Under the pieces are notes generated by a model. It was given only the letters and a program-made list of their open reading frames with translations. It was not told the DNA's origin and did not search any database. A DNA stretch of 64,000 bases from Sphaeramia orbicularis (taxonomy: Eukaryota > Chordata > Actinopteri > Kurtiformes > Apogonidae): contig NC_043966.1 in NCBI RefSeq assembly GCF_902148855.1, positions 24,355,588-24,419,587 of the forward strand. The letters run 5' to 3'. This document shows, in pieces, positions 25,331 to 40,400 of this stretch. The number at the start of each line of letters is the position of its first letter. Within the stretch, counting starts at the first letter, position 1. The position numbers and the translations under genes are program-made.

Positions 25331-25473
25331 TTAACTGGGGTTTCGGGAAAGGCTTACTGAGTTGAGTGCCATCGGAGCCGCCACCAGCAGTTTGGGGACG
25401 GGACAGAAATGGGTTTCCATGGGAACACATTGCAGCTCCACCGGATCAGGAGTCAGAAGCTCTGAGGCGTCTA
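25331..25473 (-). CDS. mbnl3: mbnl3 dual-frame terminal exon
   Basis: The acceptor is TTCTGTTTTCCAG, with the exon starting at 25473 as TAGACGCC. After the 95-nt exon (phase 0) its first codon is TAG, so translation stops at the junction. After the exon ending at 32050 (one base left over, G) it reads GTA GAC GCC and continues 46 more residues ([33 protein letters not shown] and so on) to TAA at 25331-25333. In MBNL1 the equivalent exon gives either a short IILK tail or a longer tail starting DNSEIIS by the same phase switch. The residues D-SE and a later Cys-rich patch are shared, which supports homology. Confidence 0.8.
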
Positions 25474-28400
25474 CTGGAAAACAGAAGGGTGGAGTGAAAG
25501 GACGGACAAGTCTCTATAAGGTAAAAGCAATTTTTACAGGTTCTTTCTCATTTTTGAAGTTAGGAACAAAATAAGTGCATTGTTTTTTCAATAAAATGGT
25601 TTGAACATCTAGAATAAAACCTGCCAGAAGTCAGCTGCGGAAAAAATTAGGAGACTGCAAGAAATGTCACTGAAAACCCCTGGAATGTCACCAAGAATGA
25701 GACGGATATTGTAAGTCATTAAACAAAGCCATGGTGTTTGTCTTGTTGCCTCAGAGACGACCAGAAGCAGTAACAGCAAAGTTAAAAAGACCTGGAAGCT
25801 GAGGTTGAAAATCAGCATTATTTAACCAAATACTGATCTCTGAGGTCATCCTGAGGGGAAAAAAACATTAGTAATGTGTTGTTTAAAATGAATATGAACA
25901 TGCTTTATTTGCATTATCTGAGTTCTGAAAACACTGCACCATTCCTAGGAGATGTTATCATTTTCTGTAAATGATTTTTCTAAATGACAACAGTTTATTT
26001 GCAATTTGGGAAAATGTTGTCAATTTCCAGAATAAACAGTTATCTATAAGTAGTAAAATCAGTGGTCTCTTAATTTTTTTCCAGAGCTGTATTATGGGCA
26101 ATTGAATAGGGCTGGGTATCGCCACTGATTTTCTGAAATGGTTTGATTCTGTTTGATTCAATTTCAGCTTCATTTCTAATCAGTATTGATTCAGTTTGGG
26201 ATATTTAAATCATGATTCTGACTTTTCTTGGATATGAAGGAGATTCTCTTGGAAATAAAGTTGGTACCTCTACAAGAAAACCTCTAAATTGGTGCATTAT
26301 TCCAAGCAATATATCATAATTTGTCTATTTCAATCTAATGTACCCATTCAGGGCAGAGGTGACAAATGGGGTTAAAGGTCAAGTTTTACCCATTCATGGG
26401 AAAAGGCATGAACTAAAAATTGATCTGTGGATTTTATTATTCAATAACAGACAAAATAAAGACTGATTTGAATTAGATTTTTAAAATTAAATATAATATT
26501 AACACTCAATTTGCGATACAAATACAAAATAGTTGAGTGCTACATTAATAAAAGGTTATTAAGAGCTCAAAGTAAATACAAATAATGATCTTAATATTTT
26601 ATATCAAATTAGTGTATTTAAAATTTAAAGCTTCAGACATCAGACATGAATGTGACCATTACTAATATTTTCTGGTGAAGTCTGTTTTTTGTGGCTTAGA
26701 GGTTGTTTACATTGAGAAGAGCTATGTAAAAAAGAGACGCTAACAAATATGTTGTCTATTAATCTGTGTGACTGAAGTCTGAATGTATATTGAAGGAAAT
26801 TCAGCAAAAAAAAAAAATAATAGAAAGGTGTTTAATTAGTATCAGGGTTATTTGTAATAGCAAACAAAGAGGACAACGTGGCATGAGATGGTTCAACACC
26901 AAACTAAGATGAAAACAGCTTCATATTTTAAGGTTCCTCTCAAAATAAATTCTGTTTTCATTCATATCACAACAGACTGAAAAGCAGAAAAAAAGGATGA
27001 AATGCGAACATAACAAACCTCACAGAAAACTCATGAAAAAGACTAGACAGACCCTACAGAGCTAAAAGAAAAGAGAACTGAAATGAAGGAGCAAACCTGA
27101 TTTGAGCCGGCAGATTCAGCGAAAGGAACAGTGGTGACTGGGGTCGAGGCCGACGAAACAGTGGAGGTGGTGGCACCGTGCATCATGGGAACTTTTATTC
27201 AGGCGAGTCAGACGAAAGACAAAAGGACGAGGATGTAGGCGGGGAGGAGGGGGGGACAGGAATGATATGGTTACCATGGTAAAATGTGTAGGATCAAAAA
27301 GTCATGGCACAAGTCCAGTGAAATCGCCAGGATGACATTAAACAAGTATCAAGACACATGCAAATGAAATAAGAGATAAAGAAAATCACATATTTAATAG
27401 GCCAGCCACTAAAAAAAGAAAAGAAAAATGCACTATTTACCAACAAACAAGGAAATACACAATCATACAATCAAGTCAGACACAATATCTGTCTGATAAT
27501 TGTATTTGAATGGACGGGGCGAGTGTATGAAAGGAGCAAATGATCAATAAAGCAACAAAATACCATCTTTAAATAGTCTACAATAATGTGACACAACTTC
27601 TCTTTGTTTTATTCTTACATTCATTTATGATTCAAGAGGAAATGATATCTTAAGATTATAAATATAAATCCATAAATGCAACAAATTTAGCATTGAGAAC
27701 TAAGGAAGTAAATAATGTTAAATAAAAAAAAAACAGCTACATTTACTGAAACTGTCCTGTCAGAAAGATAAACCATTATCCAATAGATAAAACTAAGTCA
27801 ACATTACAGGTAATGCAATATAACTATTAGATGTTCATTAAACACAAATTAAATAGCACCTCTTTTCTTAAATTTAATATAAGCAGGTTCAATAGATAAA
27901 CAAAAAATTCTACATATGACTAGATTATAATAGACTAAAACCCATCTATACTATACTGCATACATAATAATCATATTTCAACTGAATAAATATGTTTTAC
28001 TCTAATGGAATATGTGGATTTTATCCCAAACACTTCAATAATTACCACAAAATATGACACACTAGCACTAAATATATTCTCTGGTAACATTAGTTCACTT
28101 CATATTCTCCAAATGTAGATTCTGATTCAATTAAATGCTTCTATTCTGACAAGAATTTGAGTTCTAAAAGACATGTTATTCCAAATACTCTTGTTAACAT
28201 TTATTTACAGTTTTATTTACTTAGCAACAAGCTACAAACACGAAATATATTGAATATATTTAAACTAATAGATTATGTCAAACCTCCATGACCACACTAG
28301 AGAAGATGTGATGATTTCATCTTTGTCATTTTATTTCATACATAGGCTTATATTCTGAAGTCATTGTTACACAATAGGCACAACCAATCATTGTCTTACA

Positions 28401-31400
28401 CACATTAGACTTCAGGTAGTTTATAATGATGCTATGAGATTATTATAAATCACATAAATCTAATTATTTGGCAGCTTAATGACACTGGCAATAAAATCGT
28501 CATGGGTTGGTAAAACATAGGGTCTTTGTCTTTTTGTAAGATGCTGATTTCTACACTTTTAACTTAATGTCCCATTATCTCGCTTCTTACCTGGACCCCG
28601 ACGAGGTGATGTGAAATATTGCTACCAGTTTTACACCAGCAGATGGGAGTATCTTACATGTTTATGTGTCCAACCTCTCCACACCTGGTGTCAGGGCAGT
28701 GAAAGTTGAAACCAAAACGCCCTTGGTAGGATAACATGAGCATGTCTGTGTTTAAATAAGATCTTTGTGTTGGAGTATTTCTCATTAATCTATGAGTCCA
28801 TTTGAAAACATCACACAGGAAGGGCAACACAATTTACTTTGTCAACATGAAGTCCAGGGGTGTATCCTCTGTTCCTAGTATTTACATACTTGTGCCCTTA
28901 TTTACACATTACGTACTGCTTTCGTGCTACCTTTTTACTGAAAGGAGAGAGAACAAACTCATAGATCATCAGAATAAGAAAGCCATGGAAATGAAATATA
29001 AAGCATCATCAGGTTAAGAAAGATAGGGGGACAAATATGTCAACAGGGTCAAACTAACTCAACACAATGGAAACAAGCCAATAAACAGAGGGAAAATACA
29101 TATAGCAAACTGCTTATGTAAAAGGACAACTATGTTCATTGCAGATATAATGTACCTACAAATATCGATTTATGTATTTTTTACAAATGGTTCATAGAAT
29201 TACTTTGAGCTCTGATGCACATTTTTTATAGTTCATTTGTCCTCATGAAACTTTTTAAAATGTCTTCCAAAGAAAAAATTTTAACAACTCTGGGTTGTGT
29301 AAAACTGTGCAGACACAAAAAACAATGTGCATGCTCACTGGGCTTTAGATAATGAACATGATTCTCTGTATGACAGAGTCTGAAACAACAACAATATATA
29401 TGATATACGCATTTTTTTTTTTACATGTCTTCAGTCTTTCCAGTTACAACGGGATATTTGGGCTTTTTTTAACTACACCTCAAAAAATCTGTTTTTAAAG
29501 TAATATAACTTACATTGGGCTGGTCACTGTAATGAAAGACTAAATACTCTGTGTCTGCTGTGTCCATATGTTTTCTGTAATGGTTTAAAGTCCCACAAAA
29601 ACAAGGTTTGTCAGTTCTAAAAATGGAAGGAACAGTTAGAACACTTACATAAGTATCTGTATCAGTGTGGACACGAAGGGAAATTATTGTTTAATAGAGC
29701 TAACCAATAGGAGGATCACAGAAAATATTTTAGTAAAAGGCTTTTTAAATGAGAAAAGTACAGCTTAGTTAATGCTCATCAGAGACATAAAAAAACATCT
29801 CATCAACACTTGTGATCAAAATGTCTGTGCTGAAAAGTCTTCTCAGACAGTTTGTTTTTCACATCCACATGAGGCTTAAGCTGCAGTGACACTAAATAAC
29901 TCTAATGTGGTGACAGGCTAACAACAGTCACAAATGTGTTAATAATGATTCAGTAGGTATAGAACTATGTAATTAAAGTGACATTTAACTGTCATTAACC
30001 TGTGTCTCTTACACTTTCTCTGATGCTTGTGTTGTTTCAAACCAGCTGCACTTTGAGTCTCATGTGTCAAAGTTTAATTGGACTGAGGTGAATTGTGAAG
30101 AAGCTCAGGAGACTTGGATCTGGTTCTGATCCACATAAGAATCTGAGGCGAAATCTTACCAGACCACATAAATCCATGTTTTCTCAAGGTTTTGAAGGGT
30201 TTAAGCACGTTGATGGTTTTTCCTAGTTGTTATTTACCCAGAATCTCTTAATTTGTGTTTAATGTTGAACCTAAATAATTAGGCTAACATGGCATCATTT
30301 CCCTGCAGAGTGGAAGACAAGTCTCAGCAGAGTTTCTCTGTTATTTCTACTTAAGTGCTGTGCAAAAACACTCCTACAATGGTATGGAAAATTTGTAAGT
30401 GAAAATGCTTGTGTGGGTGAATCATGCAGTGATCCTGGACCACATCTACATTTTCATAATATCCAAGTTTGTGTCTGGCTTTAAAAACAGTTTCTGTATT
30501 CTTAGCTATCCATTTATTTTAGAGTTTATTTTCATATGGTACTAAAGATTAAATTATAAGTTTGTGGAGTATATAATGTATATTGTTAAAATTACATCAA
30601 ATAAATGATGATGAATAAGGGGTGGGTGATCCTGCCAAAAAAAAAAAAGAAAATCCTATTATAATGCTTTAATCACGATGATTATCATGATTATGATCAG
30701 GATCAATGATTTAAATCACAAACTTTCTGTGCAGTATTGAAATGTACAGATGCATTAGAAACAGCCAATGGATTTTTCTATGAACACATTACTACACTGG
30801 TGATACTAATATGTCCTCCAGTTTACTATTATACAGCTCTGTAAAAAACTAATAGACCACTGGCTTTACTATTTATAGATATCTGTTTATTCTGGAAATT
30901 AGTGACATTATTTTTTCCCAAATTCCAAATAAAATGTTGCCATTTTGACAAAAATCATTTCCAAAAAACATCTCCAAGGAACAGTGCAGTGTTTTCAGAT
31001 CTCAGATAATGCAAATAAAGCACGTTCACATTCATTTTTAACAAGGAAATACTAATGTGATTTACTCGGGATGACCTCAGAGATCAATATCAGGTTCAAT
31101 AATCCTGATTTTCAATCTCAGCTTCCATGTTGTCTTTCACTTTATTGTTGATTCTTCTGGTCGTTTCTGAGGCAACAAGACAAGGACCTCAGCTTTGTTT
31201 AATGACTTGTATTATCCATCTCAGTCTTGCTGACGTTCCTGGGGTTTTCACTGAAATTTGTCGTGGTCTCTTAATTTTTTCCACAGCTGTATTTGCATAT
31301 TTACTATTAACATAACCACTTGTATGCAAGTTGAGTGGCTAATTACATTGTTAATGAAGAATTGTAATTATTCCTCCTGTAAGTTTTCCTCTTTTTAAAG

Positions 31401-34400
31401 TGCAAAAAAATTATATCCCAGCATGTACTTTTCAAATTCTCACACTTAATAAGACATTTGTCTTCAATCTTCTGTCAACATGAAGGCAGGTAATGAGAGG
31501 ATTGGGAGAAATATGAGGAGCTTAGTGTGTTGTATCACACACCTATTCCTCAAGAGTGTTCTTTTAATACACATTCTCTTTCGCTTCAACAGTACCGTGT
31601 CCTTGGCTAAATACAAAGTGACTACTTCAGTCACTTTTTGTTTTTGCCTTTTGGTTTTGTGTTTTTCATCCATCACACTGATACTCAAGTAACATTGTTT
31701 AGAAAGAGAGGCACGAAGTCCTTTGTCCAATGATCTGAGTTGTATAATAAATAAAAACGCTTGATTCCAAGTTATGAAATGCTCACTGAAGTTATTTAGA
31801 AAAAGGAAGGGAATGACACAAACTCTTAAATCTATAATCTTCATCAGGCGCTCACCCTTAGGCTGACATCTATCCACAAAGTGTGCATCCCCACACACTG
31901 TGTATTTGCCCTATATTTCCTGTATGAGCTGTCAGTGGCTCCTCTGGCACCATGCACATAACAGAGTGTCTACAAAGAAACAACAGGTAAAACAACCAAC
32001 AGGATGGATGAAGTGTGTGCCTGTACTGCTGAGGTGTGCAGGGACTCACCCGTGGGGATAAAGGCTGGTTGTTGAAGCTGCATGTTGGCCAGGGCTTGCT
32101 GGTAGTGAAACATGCTGGGGTTGAAGACTGTGGCAGCAGCTCCGTTGCTTTTCTCTAAGATCGACCTCTTTGGTAGCGGCTGCACTGCACCTGGTGGCAG
32201 AGTCTGGAGAGAAAATAACAGGAGGGAAAAGAGAGGGATGTAAGCAGAGGTGGGAAGTAATGACGCATAAATACTTAACTTAGAATTTTCAGGTTCATGG
32301 ACTGAAGTCGAACATTTGTTTTTCCGACAGCTTTTTCCTTGATCTCCTTCATTTTAATTCAAAACGGGCTCATCAATTTAGATCTATACCATGTAACCTA
32401 TAAAGACCCAGAACTATTTTTGTGGTGACTTCCAAATGGATTTTTTTCCTACATTTAACCATTACCAAGTGATTTATTAGCATTTATTACAATATCATCC
32501 TTTGCATTTTTTCAGTGAAAACAATGTATTTTCCTATATTTAATTTACTGTGTAGGTGTTAATAAAAGCTCAATGTAAATTCCAAAGCTATTATTTCAAA
32601 GCAGAATAAATTGAAAGAAACATTACTTTTTTTCAGCAATTTATTTTACATAAAAACAAGTCACTTGTCAAACTACATGAACCAATGCAGCAGAAGCTGA
32701 CGGTGTTTCCATGATCACTACAGAGACTATGGATGCATCCTGAAAAGATACGTAATGCTGCTGAAAAGTAGACGAAATGCATTCATAAACTACCTGAATT
32801 ATTCTACTGTATTGACAGGATTTGTGGTTAAAAAGTTATTATATATTTTGGATCAGTAGATGCTTTTGGGTCTCTTAGGATTACAATGAATTATTAACTA
32901 TTATCTTGGACTGGAGTAGTTTCTGTACACCACCACAAGAGGGCACTGCAGTATATTAGATGAGGAGAGGTGAGTCAGACCAGCCCAGAGGTCAGGCCAA
33001 GATCAAAATGGGATTGCTAGGACTTCCTTAACTAAAGGAGTTAATGCAGAAATGGAAAACAAAAGTTAAAGGTCTAGCGGAACTGTTAAACTAAAACTAA
33101 CTAAAACAGATAAAGCAGCGAATAGAGAAAATTTAACACACATGATCGCAGAAGCCACCGTAAACCAGCAACACTGCAATAAATGCAAAAACTACACAAC
33201 ACAGAGACATTTTATCGATTCTTCTTTGTTACTATTTTGTTTGCTTTTCTGCCTGTATTTCTTCTCCTCCTGCATCAGCACTCCAGATTGACCTGATTAT
33301 GTTACAGACGCTCACAACCTTTCCTCTTGCAGCCAGCTTCTCTGAGATTATATGCACTCACACAGCAGCAGACATTTATGAAAAAACAAAATCCACAGAC
33401 TATGTTCTCACATTTCAGGCAGGATGCAGGATACAGTGTTACCCTGATCCTTCACTGCATCAGTAAACATTATCCAAGTGAAGAGCAAGTAAATCTACTG
33501 TTTCAGAAGCTGATTTGTAACTTATGTGAAGCTGACCATTGTTACCTGTGCGAAGAAGGTAATGCATGTGCGTGTTTGTTGATTTGTGTAACACACCAAT
33601 TGCTGCACCAATTTCCATGAAATTTGGTGGAAGGGTAGGACTGTTTTTAAGCTTATTCTAATGTTGAAACAACTGTAGGGTGCTTGTCAGGAAGGTGGGA
33701 CCTTGGCAGAAGTTGGTGGTCTTGCCCTTCTACTCTTATATCTGTTCAGTGGTGGAAACTATCAAAACATTTCTCCTCAAGTACAGTTTTATAATATAAT
33801 TTTGACATACCTATTCTTCAAAATCTCCACTTTATGCTACTTTCATGTTACTAAACAGTGTCTTAAATATGCTCCACATTCAGGAACATTAAAATGTGCT
33901 ATATATTTATCACTGATAAAAATAGAATCATACAGTGTTTACAATATTATAAAACTCTACCCACTTTGAAATATTTGCTGATAATATCACTTGGAGTAAT
34001 TCTACACTGTGATATTGCTACTTGTGGATCATTTCAGGATCTGAGAATCTTTTCCACCTCTGCATCTGTTTTTGCTTCAGCACAATTCATCATATAACAA
34101 ATAAAGTGAGAAACCTTTTAAACTTCCAAACAATTGATCATTATAACAAGTACAAACACTTCTCGATGTCTGTTACTGTAACCGAACTGTAGAGACTCAC
34201 CAAGGCTGTGGACGCTGTGTTTTGACTGGCTTGATGCTGTGTAGCCTTGATCCTGGCCTGCAGGTGAGCGGGGGGATGAAAGTATTTGCACTTGTCTCGA
34301 CTGCACCGTCCCTTAATGTAGTCCATGCAGACAATGACAGAGTTCTCGCTGCAGTCCACCATGCCAGCCTCCAGAGGATGAGCATAGCGACAGTCACTCT

Positions 34401-37160
34401 CTCCTCGTGTGCAGTTACCACGCTGAAACTCCCGACAAACCTGAGGGGAGGGCCAATCAGTTTTACCACCAATATAAATATTTTTGTCATACTTTGGCTG
34501 AACAAAGTAATATAATAATGGCTCACAGGCTGCGTACCTCCAACTTATCTGTACGCACATGTTTTTGTGCGGGTGTGCCATTGCCGATGGCTGCCAGGCC
34601 AGTGGGACTCCCAGGGACCAGCAGGGGAGTACTGGGCAGCAACTCAGGCATCAAGCCCATGGCTGGAGCCATGTGGCTGAGATATGGACTGAAGGCCATA
34701 CTGGGACTTGTTGCCAGGGAAGGAGTCACTGGGAATGTTGTCTGAGGGAGGAAAAGAACGGAAGAGACAAAACAGCATGTTACTGGACAGTTTCATCTGG
34801 CATGAGGAGCAGGTCAGGTGATATACTAACTAGTGTTGTTTTAAAGAGTGACCACAGAGCACTGATATTATGTTTAGAGAACTTTTTTTTCATTTCATTT
34901 TGAAACCTTTTGAAAACCTACTAATTCTACTGCTGCTGCAGTTGAATAACACTGATGTCTTTGAAATCCTCGGCAACAAGATTTTAGTCAAAACATACCA
35001 CAAAATCTAAAGAAAAAGTTGACAACACCTAACTTGGATTTTTCAGAACTCACAATCATATTGGCCAAGAAATTAATGTATGGTCCATTTACTATATCTT
35101 TCTCGTGGTGTTTGAAAGCTTAAGGACAAGAGCAAGATTTTAGTTCAGGTCTGTGGTTTATTTGACAGATTTCAGAAAAATTCCAAGTGTAAACATACAG
35201 TTTCATTTTCAAGAAGCTGAACTTTATGATAATTATTCCGCTACTGAAAATAACAGCTGCTCAGCCACTGACTAAACATCCTTCATAGTTCAGCAAGAGT
35301 ATTAAACTGGTTTAGATGATCTGTAAATGCCACAGGGTGGTTGTACAAGGAGAGACACAGACAAAGGCTTAGATCCAACTAATAATCAGACTTCAGACAA
35401 ATGACTAGACACATTTCTTCCACATAGCTGTTTACCAGCTTTAGAAGAACTAATTTGCTTTGAATTTGAGTAATTTTCTCTCAGTACAGTTACCTTGGAT
35501 TAAATAATTGATACCTGACCTGCATATTTCTAGCAGGTAACTCTGCTTCCAAAATAATTTCGCATCAAAACATTTAACGAACAAAACACAAATTCTGACC
35601 TTTTTTTCTCAATTTTTTGACATCAGTTATCACTATTGTTACCATGATAACAAAGGGCTTTTATTTCTGACCTTCTAATTCTGAAGGAAAGGTCAAAGAG
35701 TATAGAACCAAAGAGGCTTTTGGGATGACAGCTTTCAGTCCAACATGGCAGAGGTGTAGATCTGCTGCTACACACTATTGCCACTGAACAAAAATAAGAT
35801 TTCACTTCTTATCAGTGTAAGTTCTGTCACAGTAGCAAAGAGTATAGACACAGTGATTAGAGAAACAAGATGAAACTGTGGTTTTTGAGACCTGCTTTCA
35901 GTTCATAATGCAGGAGATGAAGCTCTGTCACAAGACTCTTTTGTTGTGGAAGGATATATTGACTTTCAGTTGTGAGAAGTTCTCTGGTGGGTGGTATTTA
36001 GTGAAACTGTCTAACTGCATTAAACCTAGTCATGAAACTAAGTCTAAAATACCTTTATGAAACCAGGTCATCAATCACTACCTCAAAAATCACAGAGCAC
36101 CTCTAAAACAGTATTTCACTGTACTCACTATGGGCTGCAGCTGTGCTCCAGGCAGCATGAACTGCATCTGTTGAGCCAACATGGCTGCTGCGGCTTTCTG
36201 TTGGATTAGGTTGTTCCTCCCATTAATCTCCAGCTGGGTTTTCAGGTGTGGAGGTGGGTGCAGGTATTTGCAGTTTTCCCGTGTGCAGCGACCCTGAGGG
36301 GGGACAGCATGGACGGAGATGAAATCACATAGCCAGAAGACAAAGCATGACTTTTATTACTGGATTTAAGGAAAAGGAAGCCACATCAAGGTAGACAAGA
36401 ACACCATGATGAGAATCTAATATTGACACAGGACTATCCATCAACAAATAATCTACTAATTGCAGCACTCGATGTGGGCTCAAGAGACAAGCAACTGAAT
36501 TTTTATGAACAAATAAACATAAAAAAATAAAAGAGTCCTACGGTATGTATCTGTGCATTGCATTCTGCTGAAATAAAGCACTAATGAAGTCCCAAAAGAC
36601 TGTATATTGGATAATTCATGAGGAATGTCCAACCACTTTCTAAAAACATCATTAAAAAGGATGTTTTGCTGAATTCATCAAGATCTGAACAAAACTGAAA
36701 TGCAGCAAACACAAACAGATGTACGGCACACATCTGCAATTAGAATTATCAAACCATTTTAAAAACATGGCTATTCATTTACAATTAATTTGGCAGCAGT
36801 ATAATAATCATATATCTATTTCTAGCCATTTTAAACCACTGTGTTCTTTAAGTAGGTATGCATTTTTCTACAGGAGAAGACAAGTCAAACACAGCCTGTG
36901 AGAAAAAATGAAGCTGGAGAGTGAAAACATATGCTTGACTCTCACGATAGTGTGCAATAGATTCTGTATCACTACCTGGTGCTTATCAGCTCCAATAAAT
37001 AAACTACTTTCAAGAGATAATAACAAATTCTGAGTAATGACTACTGTACCTGTATGGAGGGACTCCATGCTCATGTGTTTTAGTGATAGTCAATGTCTAA
37101 TACTATACTGAAAAACAATGAAACAAACCATTTATATATTCACCTGAATATATACAAACC

Positions 37161-37214
<54 letters not shown>

Positions 37215-37364
37215 TACGAACACAAAAACAAGTATACAGATACAGCATAGATAGTGGTTAAAAGGAGTTTATGAGCACACCTAAGCCTGGAAAGAAATGT
37301 CAAGTTAAATGGCACATTAGCAGGTGGAGACATAGTGTTAAAGATGCAATCAAGTTAAGAACAG

Positions 37365-37403
<39 letters not shown>

Positions 37404-40400
37404 ACACTTTTGTACTGGAACAATGTGTTCTCATGACGAAAACTTTAGTTATGAAAAACATGTGCTTTAATCACTCTGATGACTATTCATTTGTATTCTT
37501 TAAAAAAATGCTGCAAGGTGTGGTGAAACCTGAACTTAAGTTATAGAATCTATTGTCTCCTGTTGGCCTGATGTAAATATTCAGACTTTTAGTATTTGTC
37601 AGTATTTTAGATTCACAGGTTGAAAGATGACAGCAATAAACTTCTAAGGTCATAACCAACATAATGCACATGTGAGGAAAAAAATACCACAAATAGCAGA
37701 TTTAAAAATATTTACAGCTATAGTATGGATTGTAATTAAGCAGTTACTAGATGGAACTTGAATGATAGAAACCCCTGTTTTCTCCAATAAACCCGTGACT
37801 CAATAATTACAGTGTTTTAATAACCTTATATTACACACACAGTATGTAATTTCTGCTGCAAGTGGCCTCTCAGTAAGTAAAAAAGACAGTTTGATGACCT
37901 TGAGAGTAGCACGTAGGATCATGGGAGTTGTTTGTGCCATCACTACTGATAAAAAACTTGCACTAAAACTGTGTTTAGTGATGAGGTATTAAAGATTCAT
38001 TCACTTGGAAGTTATTGAAATGGAAGTTATGAGAATATAAGGTTAAAAGGCTGTGAATTTGAATGTTAGAAATTTTGATATGAGACAAAGACAAACAAGC
38101 ATAGCTGTAACTACAGTTCTGTATTTGACTCAGCTGAGGATTGGCCTTTGCAGTTTTGACCTCAAACTATTTTGGTAAAAAAAACAGTAATTCCATATGC
38201 TCCTCTCTTTTTGTCATTTTTGGCATCTTGACAAATTCTAAATCAAATTTGCTGCCATTTACCTAAAAAGTAATTCATCTTTTCCTCGAAACGACCTTCG
38301 ACCAGTGTCCTTTCTTTGTGCCTGAGTGTGTGGGGAAGTGAAGATGATGCAGCAGGAACACTGCAGGTCAACACACACCAGAGGAGAAACTGCAGTCTCC
38401 ATTAAACCCCTGGGCCGACAGCAGCTGTCTGTGGACGAGCTGTTAACCCACTAAACTACCTCTGCTAAGTTAGCCCACATGCCATGTCATCAAACCACAC
38501 CTACACAACCCCGCTCCCATTAAGTGCTCATGAGCCTGCTGCACAACTGACAACGCTGTAAAGTAACAGAAAATTAAAAAAAGGTGTGCTGCTGAGTGTA
38601 AGTCCGTCCCTGACGTCATGGTGCAGAGACTCTGACGGTGATGAATGATGTCGCGCTGAGATGAGGACACATAAAAAAGGGCTCAGCAGCAGGAGTGGTA
38701 TATAGGACAGGAGGAAGCCGCAGTGTCTCCTATACCAGCATTCAAGAGAGACTCACAAGACCTCCAACACATGACAAAAGGTAAAGAGGCAAACATGCAG
38801 CAGCCTGAAATGGACAAGATGGTACACAGGCTTACACAAACACTCTCGCCCACACCGGAGAAGCCAGCAGGCTTTTGCGTCAGCGTGCTGTGTGTTAGGG
38901 ATGAGGCTGTAATGAGGAGTGAGTCCCATGAGCCAGCAAGTCTGATCAACTCAGAACAGCAGAGAAAAATACTGTTAATGATCATAATGATCGTTATATG
39001 CAGGAAGCTCCCACAAAACAACAGATCACATTACTCAATCACATCTTTTAAAGGAAATCTAGATATCTGTATTATTCATGCATTCAAGCATTTATTAATG
39101 TCTTATTCTGCAGGAGAATACTGTATTATAACCATATGGCCATTAACTCACAATTTTCCTACCCTCCTAATTGCTGCTTAGCCATAGTTAGTCAGAGTGT
39201 TGTTTTCCATGTACAGTCTGTAGTTTTGTGCTATAGTAGATTTACCAAGTGTGAAGGAGAAACGACTTTAGAACACGGAACATGTGTAGGTTAATAAGTA
39301 TACAACTACTAGTAAATTACTCATGAACAACATATCAACAACACTCTACTGAGTGCTATGATTGACTATTGCGCTAGGGTCCATAATGAGCAGTCATAAT
39401 TCATGTACAAACTTCCTTACTTACTATGAATATGGAGAAAAAACTGTATTGGCCTATAGCTGCATATATGATCACACAAAAATTATTAATAGGTTGTTTA
39501 TACTGATGTTCTATGGTTTAATAGTATGCAAGTAAGAATGTTAATGGTAAATATATGTACCTGATTATAACATTCCCCTGAAAAAGTTCCCTAGGACAAA
39601 TTTCTAATGTGGGACATTGGGCTTATGTAGTGTGAAACAGACCTGACTTAACTTATACATCATGGTGATGTTGAACTGTGATTATACAGACAAAGGTATA
39701 CGGTAACTTATGCTATTCATATTCATCGGCTTATTCTATTTATTTCTATATTATTCTAGCCAGTCAATGCATATTGTTAATGTGCAATAAATGGGAGAAA
39801 AGAAATGAACTACCATGTTGCAGACTGAGAGGAACTGGGTTGATTCTCAGGTCAGCATCCTCAAACATGAATGTGTGTACTAATCCAATACAGCTGATAG
39901 ATAAAGCATCCATTTTACCGGGCGTAGTGGTATTTGACACTTAGTAGAAGCTACGTTTCCATGACTGGGTTTCAGTCCCTTTAGGCAACACAACCCAAAT
40001 GTTTCAGATCAGAGAATACTAGTAAGATATTTCTGTTGTGTTACAGATAATGTATTTATTACTCCAACCAAGACTTTTAAAAGCAATCAAACCATCAGTA
40101 GTAACAACTATGGTTCTTGCAATTCTATGTCATTACTGAGTTAAATTATTCTTGATGCTTTGATGATATTGTGCACTGTACAAATACACATAAAGCATAA
40201 GGAATCAAATTGAACTGAATAGAAATGAATAGAACTCAAATAAGACTGTATAATAAGAGGATATAGTACAGAGTATGGAATGACACAAATCTATAATCTT
40301 AACTTGCTTTTTTCCTCTTTACAGTAAAATTTTTCATAATCTCTGTGACACCAAGGAGAATGAATGTGAAACAGAATATGTCAGTAGACATTTCAAGGAA

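Noticed and set aside
25609-25818. Similar hydrophobic small proteins at 25609-25818 (minus) and 31127-31315 (plus), both with VSEATRQ
   Set aside because: They are translations of the two inverted mariner-like copies, not genes. The likeness comes from shared repeat DNA.
31464-31898. 144-codon open frame on the minus strand inside an mbnl3 intron
   Set aside because: Composition is that of AT-rich intron DNA. There is no family resemblance and no splice or promoter support.
38723-39181. 152-codon open frame on the plus strand in the large mbnl3 intron
   Set aside because: No recognisable domain, low-quality start context and ordinary intron composition; probably chance.
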